64,000 nucleotides of DNA from Bdellovibrio sp. KM01 (GTDB taxonomy: Bacteria; Bdellovibrionota; Bdellovibrionia; Bdellovibrionales; Bdellovibrionaceae). The translations under genes and the position numbers were made by a program. The notes under the pieces were generated by a model, which did no database searches, was not told the DNA's origin, and worked only from the letters and a program-made list of their open reading frames with translations. The stretch is from contig NZ_CP058348.1 of NCBI RefSeq assembly GCF_013752535.1, positions 3,782,001 to 3,846,000 of the forward strand, in the 5' to 3' direction. Positions 34,745-43,268 of this stretch are shown piece after piece. The stretch's first letter is position 1; each line of letters starts with the position of its first letter.

Positions 34745-36463
34745 ATGCTACCTGAAATCAAAAAGTTAGTTGCCGAAATTAAACCCCACAAAAGCAGAAT
34801 GACCGTGGTTGCCATCACGGGAATTTTGAATGCCCTGGCAACAGCCCGTGTGGCCTTACTAACCAAAGTACTTTTCGACGCACTTTCCGCAAACAATCAG
34901 CAAGAATTGATGAAACAGGTTCCGATTGTTATTGGTCTTGGCTTCATTCAAGCGATCTCTCGTTATTATCATATCTATAACATGAATTATATTTCTGAAG
35001 CCGTGGTCACTCGTATCCGCGAAAAGCTTCAATACAAATTCATGCGCTTAAACTTGTCATTCCATAACAACTACGCAGCAGGCTCTGGTGGTTTGATCAG
35101 CCGTATTTTGAATGACATCAAAACGATTCAAGATGGCTTGCGCGTTATCGCCGATATTTTCCTGTATCCGTTATTGCTAGTCGGTTTACTGATCAACTTG
35201 ATCATCATCGACTGGAAGCTGACTCTTTCAGTTCTTATCATCGCACCGGTTATCGGAATTATCTTAAAGTCCATCGCACGAAGCATGCGCAAGTACATTC
35301 CCCGCGAACGTGAAGCTTTGGAATACATGACTTCCACAATTAAAGAAAGCCTGGACGGAGTTCGTGTCATTCAGTCGTTCAATCTTGAAAGAGACATGGC
35401 TAAGAAATTGGAAGATCAAGGTGCAAACTATCTTTCCATCCGAAAAACCGTCTATAAACGTCAAGAGGCTTCAGGCCCTGCGACCGAGTTTATCGCAACA
35501 GCCCTTATACCGATGATCTTAATCTATAACAGTTACGAAATCGCTGCGGGTCGTGGTACTGCGGGTAATATCATTGGTTTCATCGCTTCGTTATTGATGA
35601 TCAATGCTCCGATTAAGAAAATTCAAGAAGCTTACGTACGTATTCAAGAAGTCGTCATTTCAGTTCGTCGTATTTTTGAAATCATCGACAATCCTTCCGA
35701 GGTTCCACAAACTGCAAACCCAGTTCCGTTCCCTAAGGATTGGAAAAAGATCGTCTATAAAGATGTCAGCTTTGCCTATGGCAAGGACATGATTCTTAAG
35801 AACGTAAACCTTGAAATCAATCGCGGTGAAGTTGTTGCCTTAGTCGGCGCCAGTGGCAGCGGTAAATCCACGATCGTAAACTTGTTGGAAAGATTTTTTG
35901 ATGCCACTTCCGGCGAAATTCTGATCGATGGCGTGAATATCAGAGATATCGGGTTGGTTGAACTTCGCCGCAATATCGCCTTGGTAACTCAAGATGTGTT
36001 CTTGTTCAGCGATACAATCGAAAAGAATATCTGGGCCGGTGATTACAATCGCGATCGCGAAGATGTTCAAAAAATGGCAAAACTTGCTAACGCCCATGAC
36101 TTCATCATGAAAACTCCTCAGGGCTATCAAAGCCGTGTGGGTGATCGTGGAAACTTGCTTTCTGGTGGTGAAAAACAACGCGTAAGCATTGCGCGCGCGA
36201 TGTTTAAAGATGCACCCGTCTTGATTCTGGATGAAGCAACAAGTGCATTGGATACTGCGAGTGAAATCGAAGTTCAAAAAGGACTTGATCACTTGATGGA
36301 AGGTCGTACGGCTTTGGTGATTGCTCACCGTCTGTCGACAATCCAAAAAGCAGATAAGATCGTCGTCATGAGATCCGGCGAAATCGTGGAAATCGGCACT
36401 CATGCGAGCCTTCTTTCACTTAAGGGCGAGTACCACAATTTCCATAGTCTTCAGCATAACTAG
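34745..36463 (+). CDS. MsbA-type ABC exporter
   Basis: The 572-residue half-transporter fuses a six-helix membrane domain (about 1-310) to an ATPase domain with Walker A GASGSGKST (368-376), signature LSGGEKQR, Walker B VLILDEATSALD and the switch histidine in VIAHRLST. This architecture and length match the lipid A flippase MsbA and related exporters; the substrate is not proven by sequence. GGAAGTGGA precedes the ATG, 21 bases after the uvrA stop, so PBP1A, UvrA and this exporter probably form one operon. It ends one base before a convergent gene. Confidence 0.87.
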   Translation: MLPEIKKLVAEIKPHKSRMTVVAITGILNALATARVALLTKVLFDALSANNQQELMKQVPIVIGLGFIQAISRYYHIYNMNYISEAVVTRIREKLQYKFMRLNLSFHNNYAAGSGGLISRILNDIKTIQDGLRVIADIFLYPLLLVGLLINLIIIDWKLTLSVLIIAPVIGIILKSIARSMRKYIPREREALEYMTSTIKESLDGVRVIQSFNLERDMAKKLEDQGANYLSIRKTVYKRQEASGPATEFIATALIPMILIYNSYEIAAGRGTAGNIIGFIASLLMINAPIKKIQEAYVRIQEVVISVRRIFEIIDNPSEVPQTANPVPFPKDWKKIVYKDVSFAYGKDMILKNVNLEINRGEVVALVGASGSGKSTIVNLLERFFDATSGEILIDGVNIRDIGLVELRRNIALVTQDVFLFSDTIEKNIWAGDYNRDREDVQKMAKLANAHDFIMKTPQGYQSRVGDRGNLLSGGEKQRVSIARAMFKDAPVLILDEATSALDTASEIEVQKGLDHLMEGRTALVIAHRLSTIQKADKIVVMRSGEIVEIGTHASLLSLKGEYHNFHSLQHN

Positions 36464-36464
36464 T

Positions 36465-37397
36465 TTACTTAAACTGTTCTGAAAGCCACTTCATCACATG
36501 CGGCATACGGCAACTCCAATAGGCCGTCGCGTGTGAGTTGTCCGTACCACAATCCTTGATGCCAATTTCAAACTCTGGATGAGCTTTCTTAAGCTCTTCG
36601 ATGAACTTCTTGGTATCCGGAGTGTCAGTTAGAAACGGATCTTTGGAGCCAATCTCCAGACGGAAGTTTTTAAACGGCAGACAGCGGTCACTGCCGGGTT
36701 TTTTTAACTTCTCACAGATATGACGTGCGCTGCGCCCTTCAAAGTCTTTTCCCACACCATAGGAGTAATAGTCTTCTTTAGGTTGCGAGCTGTTACTATT
36801 GGGCGTCCAAATTTCTGCTGGCGTTCGAAATACCGGGCTCATTGAATAAACGGTGCATATGAGCTGGGGGTTGCTTAATCCCAACTGCAAAGCCCCGTTG
36901 CCACCCATGGAAATTCCAAACAAAGCACGATCACAAGGCTCGTTCTTAATGACCGGATACTTTTCTTCAATATGTTTAATCAGATCCTTGGTCACCATGT
37001 CAGCCATCTTCACTTTGGAAATAGCACCATTCATCCAATAGTGACTTTGTCCATTTGGAGCAAAGATTAAAAATGGTCTGCCACCATCGCGTACGACTTT
37101 GTCGTAGGATTCAAGTCCCCCTGTATAGATTAGTGAATCCCTGTCGCCACCCCTGCCATGCAAAAAGATCGCATAAGGGTAACGTGATCCCCCATCCTGG
37201 ACGTATCCAGGAGGAACGATGACGTTGTAATCGACGTTATTTTTTAAACTTTGTGAATAAAAACTATTCGAAAAACAGCGCGTGATAAATATCCGTTGGT
37301 TCAAAATCTTTTCATCGAATGGCTGACATTTGTCCGAGTTGGCGAATCCAAAAGATGAAAACAGAAAAATTGAAGTAACAAGAAATAGACATTTCAT
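36465..37397 (-). CDS. Secreted esterase (esterase D/PHB-depolymerase-like)
   Basis: The 310-residue product has a signal peptide (about 1-19) and an esterase fold with HGRGGD (oxyanion region), the nucleophile motif GISMGG, an acidic residue in IGSKDPF and a histidine near the C terminus (DNSHATAYWSC), in the order Ser, Asp, His. Four or more cysteines suggest disulfides. Relatives include S-formylglutathione hydrolase and feruloyl esterases; substrate unknown. It is convergent with the ABC exporter (one-base gap) and divergent from the sigma-54 activator. Confidence 0.83.
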   Translation of the reverse strand: MKCLFLVTSIFLFSSFGFANSDKCQPFDEKILNQRIFITRCFSNSFYSQSLKNNVDYNVIVPPGYVQDGGSRYPYAIFLHGRGGDRDSLIYTGGLESYDKVVRDGGRPFLIFAPNGQSHYWMNGAISKVKMADMVTKDLIKHIEEKYPVIKNEPCDRALFGISMGGNGALQLGLSNPQLICTVYSMSPVFRTPAEIWTPNSNSSQPKEDYYSYGVGKDFEGRSARHICEKLKKPGSDRCLPFKNFRLEIGSKDPFLTDTPDTKKFIEELKKAHPEFEIGIKDCGTDNSHATAYWSCRMPHVMKWLSEQFK

Positions 37398-37621
37398 ATC
37401 CGTCTACGATACCACATCACATTTTCGTTTCAATTTGGGGCAGCAATTAAACATCGGAAATTACGAAGATATTCAGTTTGCTTTCGTTTTCCCGTCTCAG
37501 AATGACCTGGACAAAAGACTGAATTGCATGATGTTTCGACACAACCCTCAAGTCCGTCTAGTTTCTTGACGATAAAAATATCGACAGTTTGAAAGTTACA
37601 GAAATTGAAAGGGAGTTTGAA

Positions 37622-39181
37622 ATGATTAATTGGGATGAGTTTGAACATATACATGTTATTAAAAAACTCAAACATATCCTTAGCGCATGGTGGAACATTG
37701 ACGTTGTATTCACTGATGAGCGCGGGACACTAAGAGGGTTCGACTCCGGCAAAGCTGGCTTCAACAATCCTGCTATTGCAGCTTTGATGAACAAAGAAGC
37801 GGGCCAAGCTAGCGTTGCTGAGCTTGTAACTAAATCACTTGATGATCTTCGTACTTCTCAAAACCGCTTTTCCCTTCGCAAATGGGACATGGTCGGTTTT
37901 GACGTAGGTGTCTTCCCAATCATGATCGAAAATGATTGCGTTGGTACAGTTGTGGCGATGGGTTTTTTCCGTGAAGCAAACTTCTCTTCTCGTATGACGG
38001 AAATCCGCGAGCGTCTAGCAGCTTTCGGTATGTCTGGCGAAGTGATTGAAAAATGCTTGGGTAAATTGAAATTCATGGATGACCATGAACGCACACACTT
38101 CACTGAAGTTTGTGAATTGGTTGCTCAAGAGATCGTGACTCTTCACCTTGAGATCTCTTCTCGTGAAGATCGCATCAAAGAATTGAATAAAGAGCTTGGT
38201 AACAGATTTAAGTACGACAACATGATCGGTAAATCCAAACCAATGCAATCTTTGTACGCTTTGCTTGATAAAATCAAAGGTGCAGATTCAACAGTTCTTG
38301 TTCAAGGTGAAAATGGTACGGGTAAAGAGTTGATCGCTAAGTCGATCCACTATAACTCTCACCGCAAAGACAAACCATTCGTTATCCAAAACTGTTCTGC
38401 GTTCAATGACAACTTATTGGAATCAGAACTATTCGGTCACGTGAAGGGTTCATTTACCGGCGCTTTGAAAGACAAAAAAGGTCTTTTCGAAATGGCCGAC
38501 AAAGGAACATTCTTCCTGGATGAGATCGGTGATACATCTCCACAAATGCAAGTTAAGCTTCTTCGCGTATTGCAAGAAGGCACTTTCACTCCAGTGGGTG
38601 CGACTGAAATGAGAAAAGTCGATGTTCGTATCGTTGCAGCGACGAACAGAAACCTTAAAGAGATGGTTGAGCAAGGTACATTCCGTGAAGACTTGTACTA
38701 CCGTTTGAATGTTATCAACATCCGCGTTCCGCCTCTTCGCGAGCGTAAAGAAGACATCCCGTTCTTGACGGATTTCTTCTTGAACAAAATCCATGAAGCT
38801 CAAGGTGGTGTAAAACACCAATTGACGAAACGTGCTCTTGAGAAATTGTACGACTATCCATGGCCAGGTAACGTTCGTGAATTGCAAAATGAAATCGAAA
38901 GACTTTGTGTTCTTTCCGGTGAAGAATCAAAATTGATGGGCGAATTGCTTTCTCCAAAAATTTTGGAAGCTGGTGAGAAAAATAAAGTTCAAGGTTCCCG
39001 CTTGCAAGGTAAGTTGAAAGACGCTTTGGAAGATCTAGAGCGCGAAATGATCCGTGAGGGTCTTCGCCGCACAGGTTGGAATAAATCGAAACTTGCTAAA
39101 GAATTGGGTATCAGCCGTGCAGGTCTTATCATGAAAGTCGAAAAATACGGCTTGGATAAGCGTAAGATCGCTCGCGCCTAA
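37622..39181 (+). CDS. Sigma-54-dependent transcriptional activator (NtrC-type, Fis HTH)
   Basis: From the ATG at 37622 (GGGAG six bases upstream) the product has 519 residues. The N-terminal sensory domain (about 1-180) is PocR/GAF-like and lacks a receiver, so it probably binds a ligand or partner. The AAA+ domain has Walker A GENGTGKE (229-236), GSFTGA (276-281; usual form GAFTGA) and Walker B FFLDEIGD (297-304). A Fis-type helix-turn-helix (RRTGWNKSKLAKELGIS) is near the C terminus. It drives open-complex formation at -24/-12 promoters; one such promoter is in this window at 27525. A TTG start 11 codons earlier is less likely. A terminator follows. Confidence 0.93.
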   Translation: MINWDEFEHIHVIKKLKHILSAWWNIDVVFTDERGTLRGFDSGKAGFNNPAIAALMNKEAGQASVAELVTKSLDDLRTSQNRFSLRKWDMVGFDVGVFPIMIENDCVGTVVAMGFFREANFSSRMTEIRERLAAFGMSGEVIEKCLGKLKFMDDHERTHFTEVCELVAQEIVTLHLEISSREDRIKELNKELGNRFKYDNMIGKSKPMQSLYALLDKIKGADSTVLVQGENGTGKELIAKSIHYNSHRKDKPFVIQNCSAFNDNLLESELFGHVKGSFTGALKDKKGLFEMADKGTFFLDEIGDTSPQMQVKLLRVLQEGTFTPVGATEMRKVDVRIVAATNRNLKEMVEQGTFREDLYYRLNVINIRVPPLRERKEDIPFLTDFFLNKIHEAQGGVKHQLTKRALEKLYDYPWPGNVRELQNEIERLCVLSGEESKLMGELLSPKILEAGEKNKVQGSRLQGKLKDALEDLEREMIREGLRRTGWNKSKLAKELGISRAGLIMKVEKYGLDKRKIARA

Positions 39182-39226
39182 TTGGGCAAGCACCCTAAAT
39201 TATTTACCTATTTGAACTAAAAATAG

Positions 39227-39263
39227 AGGGCTTTGAAGGTGATCTTCAAAGCCCTTTTTCTTT
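39227..39263 (+). terminator. Intrinsic terminator after the sigma-54 activator gene
   Basis: AGGGCTTTGAAG and CTTCAAAGCCCT form a perfect 12-bp stem with a five-base loop followed by TTTTCTTT. Confidence 0.93.
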
Positions 39264-39312
39264 CCCCAAAAGCCATTCAAGTACTTGATTTCACAAATAA
39301 TTACTCCCTCCC

Positions 39313-39340
39313 CTGACAGTTGGTATTGTTCTTGTATATT
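39313..39340 (+). promoter_or_regulatory. Sigma-70-type promoter
   Basis: CTGACA (39313-39318) and TATATT (39335-39340) have a 16-base spacer and each differs by one base from consensus. It lies 28 bases before the ATG of the activator-like gene and after a terminator, so this gene has its own promoter. Confidence 0.65.
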
Positions 39341-39368
39341 AGGGTTTCTGTTAAGGGGTGTTCGTTAT

Positions 39369-40241
39369 ATGCAAACTACAACTTTGGATTCGTCATTTGT
39401 ATCTCGTCTTAAGCATCTGGTTGAGACTCGCTATGGAAAAGAGCTGCTGATCCGTCAATTGATGGATATGTCTGCAGTGCAACCACACGAAGATACATAT
39501 TTGCGTGGGGTGGATTTTCACGTACCTATCAAGGTGAATGGTGCTCTGCTGGGTACCGCCATCGTTCCGGGTGCTGATGATTTAAATGCTGAAAAACGTC
39601 AGGGCGTTACCCAGTTGATTCGCATGGTATTAGAACCAGCACTTTATAAATGGTATCTTGAACAAAAAGAATCCAACTTAGTTGAAATCAGCAAAGCCAA
39701 TTTCGAAACTGAAAACCTTCATGTGTTCGGCGATGACAAATTGCCAAGCATTGATGAGTTGCTGGAAGACTCTTCCAAGGACCTGGCCAAAGGTCTGTCG
39801 AAAGAGCTATTATCTCACCTAATCCATCTTGAAGGTCAAACGCCGACAACCAATAAGAAAGTCGCTTTGCAGTTGCATGAACTGACCGGCCGCTGGGCAT
39901 TTGTTCCCTTCAACGACATCAAGGGGCAACTTCACTCCAGTTTCGATATCGCGAAAATGGGTGAAATGACAATTTTCATCGAAAACATCGAATCATTGAA
40001 CGCCGCCGAGCAAGAGCTTTTGCTGGAGTATTTGGGTGAAGAACATTCGCCAGATGAACCACTGATTATCACAAGTTCTGCTATGAATCTTGAAGAACTC
40101 GCAAAAATAGAAGGTCTTGCATCCAATTTGATCGATGAAGCCTCTGTGAATTGCTTTGAAGTGGACCGCGCTCCATTAACAACTCAAGGCCTGAAAGAAG
40201 TCCTGGAGCTGTTCTTTATGAAAGATCCGGCATCGACATAA
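39369..40241 (+). CDS. Degenerate sigma-54-activator-like protein (pseudo-ATPase)
   Basis: The 290-residue product has a GAF-like N domain (about 1-100) and a C-terminal part that lines up with the AAA+ domain of the activator just upstream. EGQTPTTNKKVALQLHELTG (155-174) sits where that protein has GENGTGKELIAKSIH, and MTIFIENIESL (200-210) where it has TFFLDEIGD. ENSLKS-type loop and GAFTGA are missing, as is any DNA-binding domain. It therefore probably cannot hydrolyse ATP or contact sigma-54. It could dampen or modulate the upstream activator by forming mixed oligomers; that is inference. The start ATG follows AAGGGG. I know no named family. Confidence 0.7.
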   Translation: MQTTTLDSSFVSRLKHLVETRYGKELLIRQLMDMSAVQPHEDTYLRGVDFHVPIKVNGALLGTAIVPGADDLNAEKRQGVTQLIRMVLEPALYKWYLEQKESNLVEISKANFETENLHVFGDDKLPSIDELLEDSSKDLAKGLSKELLSHLIHLEGQTPTTNKKVALQLHELTGRWAFVPFNDIKGQLHSSFDIAKMGEMTIFIENIESLNAAEQELLLEYLGEEHSPDEPLIITSSAMNLEELAKIEGLASNLIDEASVNCFEVDRAPLTTQGLKEVLELFFMKDPAST

Positions 40242-40266
40242 GTTCTTGAATTTACTTGGAGTGTCT

Positions 40267-41304
40267 GTGAGAATTTTTCTTATGGTCACTCACGATGAAT
40301 TTCTAAATTCTTTTTTAAGCCGCTCATTATCTACAGATGCATTCAAGGTATTTTCTCTTGCAGGAGATGCCTCGAATCGTCGCTATTACCGCGTGGTACA
40401 TGACAATCAATCATGGGTTCTGATGCGCTGGGAACCATTTGATCCCGCCAACTACCCTCTGATGAGTGTTCTCAATCATTTTGCTAAGAACGGTATCCAC
40501 GTCCCTAAAATCGTCGCGATGTCACCAAGCGAAGGATTGATCCTTCAAGAAGACTTGGGCGATTTGATGCTTGAAAGAAAATTCTGGGAAAGTCAAAGCC
40601 ACGAGTCCTCTATGGAGTGGTACAAGCTGACAGTCGATGAGGTTGTTAAGATTCATCACAAGGCAACGCTTGATCACGATCCGAACTGCTCTGCCTTTAA
40701 GATGAAATTTGATACAGAAAAATTTCTTTGGGAAATGAACTACGGCAAAGATAATTTGTTAGCTGGTGTTTTAAAGTTTCCTTTCAATGACAAATCCAAT
40801 AAAGAACTTTCTGATATCTTTTTGGATATCTGCTCGCGCCTGGATGCGGAACCGAAACGCATCGCTCACCGCGATTACCACTCACGCAACGTGATGATCA
40901 AACTTGATAAAGTTCATGTAATCGATTTCCAGGATGCGCGCCTGGGACCGATCCAGTATGACTTGGTAAGCCTGATGCGTGACTCTTACGTAGATATGAG
41001 CGATGAAATGGCCGCGAAGCTGATCAATTACTATTTGGAGCAATCTAAACAGTATTTGCCGAAAGATTTCTCGCGCGAACATTTTGATCGCATGTATGAA
41101 CTTCAATCCATTCAGCGCTGCTTTAAAGCCTGTGGCAGTTTCGCCAGCTTCTTCCACCAACGTGAAGATCGTCGTTACTTGAAGTATCTTTCCGGCACTC
41201 TTCGTCGCGTAATGAAAGCGATTAATGAGTTCCCAGAGTACAAGGTGTTTGCTGATATATTGATTGATTCAGGGGCTCTTGAAAGAAAGTACGAATCTCT
41301 ATGA
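40267..41304 (+). CDS. amgK: AmgK-like sugar 1-kinase (aminoglycoside phosphotransferase fold)
   Basis: AmgK phosphorylates the anomeric position of MurNAc and GlcNAc for direct salvage into UDP-sugars. The 345-residue product has the AmgK-like features AGDASNRRYYRV (near 25-36), LQEDLGDLML, the catalytic loop IAHRDYHSRNVM and the metal site VIDFQDARLGPIQYDL. It is followed by an overlapping MurU-like gene, as in the known pathway. GTG at 40267 has GGAG five bases upstream; ATG at 40282 is an alternative. Related phosphotransferases act on other substrates, so the sugar specificity is inferred. Confidence 0.8.
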   Translation: MRIFLMVTHDEFLNSFLSRSLSTDAFKVFSLAGDASNRRYYRVVHDNQSWVLMRWEPFDPANYPLMSVLNHFAKNGIHVPKIVAMSPSEGLILQEDLGDLMLERKFWESQSHESSMEWYKLTVDEVVKIHHKATLDHDPNCSAFKMKFDTEKFLWEMNYGKDNLLAGVLKFPFNDKSNKELSDIFLDICSRLDAEPKRIAHRDYHSRNVMIKLDKVHVIDFQDARLGPIQYDLVSLMRDSYVDMSDEMAAKLINYYLEQSKQYLPKDFSREHFDRMYELQSIQRCFKACGSFASFFHQREDRRYLKYLSGTLRRVMKAINEFPEYKVFADILIDSGALERKYESL

Positions 41305-42293
41305 ATGTAATGGTCCTTGCAGCGGGTGAAGGAACTCGGCTTCGCCCTTATACAACTCAACTTCCAAAGCCTGCCATTCCGTTTTTGACTTTGCCTTTGG
41401 CCGCGCACGCTTTGGGATTTCTGCAGGGAATTAAGATTAACAAACTTGTGGTAAATACTTATCACTTGCCTGAAAAGATCCACACTCTATTTAACAAGAT
41501 TAATCACCAGGCAAATGAACTTATATTTTCAGATGAAAAAGGTAAGATTCTCGATAGTGGTGGCGGGCTGAACAAGGTTCACAGTCACTTCAAAGACGGC
41601 GGAGACTTCATCTTGATGAACGCCGACACCGTGATCCTTCCAAAAGACTCCGAGATTCTTAAAAAAGCGATCTCTCACCACCGTTCTACAGGAGCCGTGG
41701 CGACGGTACTTGTGATGTCACATCCCGGCCTTGGTACACAGTTCGGCGGAATCTGGGCCGACGGCAAAAATGCCATTAAAGGCTTCGGAAAAGGAAAAGT
41801 CGAAGGCGCCGAAACAGCTTGGCATTATATCGGAGTTCAGATTTTTTCGGAAAAAATATTCAACTATCTGCCTAAGCAAGATGTTTCGCATATTTTCTAT
41901 GACGGTGTCATGGCTGCAGTTAACAGTGGCGAAACAGCACAAGTCTATCCAATAGAATGTACTTGGTTTGAAACTGGAAACCCTACTGATCTTATTGAGG
42001 CCTCGAAATACTGCGTGAATGCTTTGTTAGGGGATGACGGCCATGAAAAACAAGCGCTGGAAAAAACCTTCGCTCAATATTCATCATCAAAAGTCATCAC
42101 TCAAAAATTCAATGAAGCAAACCTGCAGTTTTCTTCTGAAGCCATCATCGATAACGAATCTAAATTTTCTGGATTTGTAAGTGCCGGGCCAGGAGCTGTG
42201 ATTGGTAAGAATTGTAAGTTGGAAAACGTGATCATCGGAGACGGTGTCCATGTTGCTGACGGCACCACCGTCAACAACACGATTTTGCTTTAA
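41301..42293 (+). CDS. murU: MurU-like nucleotidyltransferase with beta-helix tail
   Basis: The 330-residue protein starts with the NTP-transferase signature VLAAGEGTRLRPYT followed by LPKPAIPF, and has a DxD-like NADTV site. In the AmgK-MurU pathway MurU turns MurNAc-1-phosphate into UDP-MurNAc. Known MurU is about 220 residues; this one has extra sequence ending in hexapeptide-repeat-like turns (SAGPGAVIGKNCKLENVIIG), resembling the left-handed beta-helix of GlmU or mannose-1-phosphate guanylyltransferases. It overlaps amgK by four bases (ATGA). A GDP-mannose-type or other sugar substrate cannot be excluded. Confidence 0.75.
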   Translation: MNVMVLAAGEGTRLRPYTTQLPKPAIPFLTLPLAAHALGFLQGIKINKLVVNTYHLPEKIHTLFNKINHQANELIFSDEKGKILDSGGGLNKVHSHFKDGGDFILMNADTVILPKDSEILKKAISHHRSTGAVATVLVMSHPGLGTQFGGIWADGKNAIKGFGKGKVEGAETAWHYIGVQIFSEKIFNYLPKQDVSHIFYDGVMAAVNSGETAQVYPIECTWFETGNPTDLIEASKYCVNALLGDDGHEKQALEKTFAQYSSSKVITQKFNEANLQFSSEAIIDNESKFSGFVSAGPGAVIGKNCKLENVIIGDGVHVADGTTVNNTILL

Positions 42294-42294
42294 A

Positions 42295-43260
42295 CTATTT
42301 TTTCAAATCAACATCCGAGGCGCCAAAGAATGAATCTTGGCTCTCTTTGACTTTATAACGACGAGACATCATCAGGAAAATACTATCTGCCGCAACACCA
42401 ATCGGCTCGCCGTTATAGTTCTTACTCATGCCTGCAGCCAGTCTTGAATTGTCTTTATCCAACAAACTTGATGACCCACGAGCACCCGCATAGCCTGGAT
42501 AGGCACCACTTCCACTGCTGCCATCACCACTTGGATAGCGACTGCCGCCTCCGCCACCAGAGCTTTCGTCATAACCCTGCGCCTTCGTCAACGCGCCGAT
42601 TTTTACTTTCTCTAAGGCTTTCTTTTCGATGTCCTTAGAAGTCGCCATCGCTGCATCAATAGCACCTTGAGGAATCCCCGCAGATGCCATTCCAGCCGCT
42701 GAACTTAGATCAGACACGTTATAGGATTTTCCATCTGGAGAAGTAATTTTCGTCGCAGAGCTATTTACCAAACCTTGTGCTTTCAGACTGCTTAAGCCGG
42801 CTTCCGCTTTTTTCATATAACTTGAGCCGACTGATGCATTTGATTGATAGTCAGGATCAGAGCTTGATGCCAACCCGGAGTTGTAATTCCCAGAACCGTA
42901 AGCATCCGACAGGTCCGCTGTATTGTAAGATTCGCCAGCTTTTTGTCCATTCGCTTTTGACTGCTTCATGGACATAATTCCCATTGCTGTAAATAGAGCA
43001 GCTACAGCACAGGCACTACCATCCTCGGGACAGCGTGACCAGTTTTGAGCAGCTACCGCAAACTCTGTGGCACTTGCAACAGCATTGAACGCTTGCGCCG
43101 AATTATTTTTACTCGCATTGTTATTCGCGGAGCTGTTAACAGCAGGAATCGATGAAGTTTTGCTGCTTTCCACTCCCGTTTCTGCCGCGAAAGAATACGC
43201 AGGAGACAACGCGATGCTAAGACTGCAAACCGATTTAGTAATCGTTTTAAATACTGTCAT
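42295..43260 (-). CDS. Secreted Ser/Gly/Ala-rich protein of unknown function
   Basis: The 321-residue product has a signal peptide (about 1-25), low-complexity Ser/Asn/Ala regions, a hydrophobic segment with two cysteines (SRCPEDGSACAVAALF), and a Gly/Ser-rich stretch (about 230-265). A short C-terminal charged part follows. I recognise no family. It ends one base after the convergent murU stop and follows the next gene by eight bases, so the two are co-transcribed. Its composition suits an exported, surface-associated or scaffold protein. Confidence 0.75.
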   Translation of the reverse strand: MTVFKTITKSVCSLSIALSPAYSFAAETGVESSKTSSIPAVNSSANNNASKNNSAQAFNAVASATEFAVAAQNWSRCPEDGSACAVAALFTAMGIMSMKQSKANGQKAGESYNTADLSDAYGSGNYNSGLASSSDPDYQSNASVGSSYMKKAEAGLSSLKAQGLVNSSATKITSPDGKSYNVSDLSSAAGMASAGIPQGAIDAAMATSKDIEKKALEKVKIGALTKAQGYDESSGGGGGSRYPSGDGSSGSGAYPGYAGARGSSSLLDKDNSRLAAGMSKNYNGEPIGVAADSIFLMMSRRYKVKESQDSFFGASDVDLKK

Positions 43261-43268
43261 GTTGTCTC

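Noticed and set aside
35840-36403. Minus-strand open frame in the ABC exporter gene
   Set aside because: It is opposite the ATPase domain, with no family resemblance, so a shadow frame.
39320-39336. Possible sigma-54 site upstream of the activator-like gene
   Set aside because: TGGTAT-TGTTC-TTGT keeps the spacing but lacks the GC of the -12 element and the -24 CAC. A good sigma-70 promoter covers the same bases.
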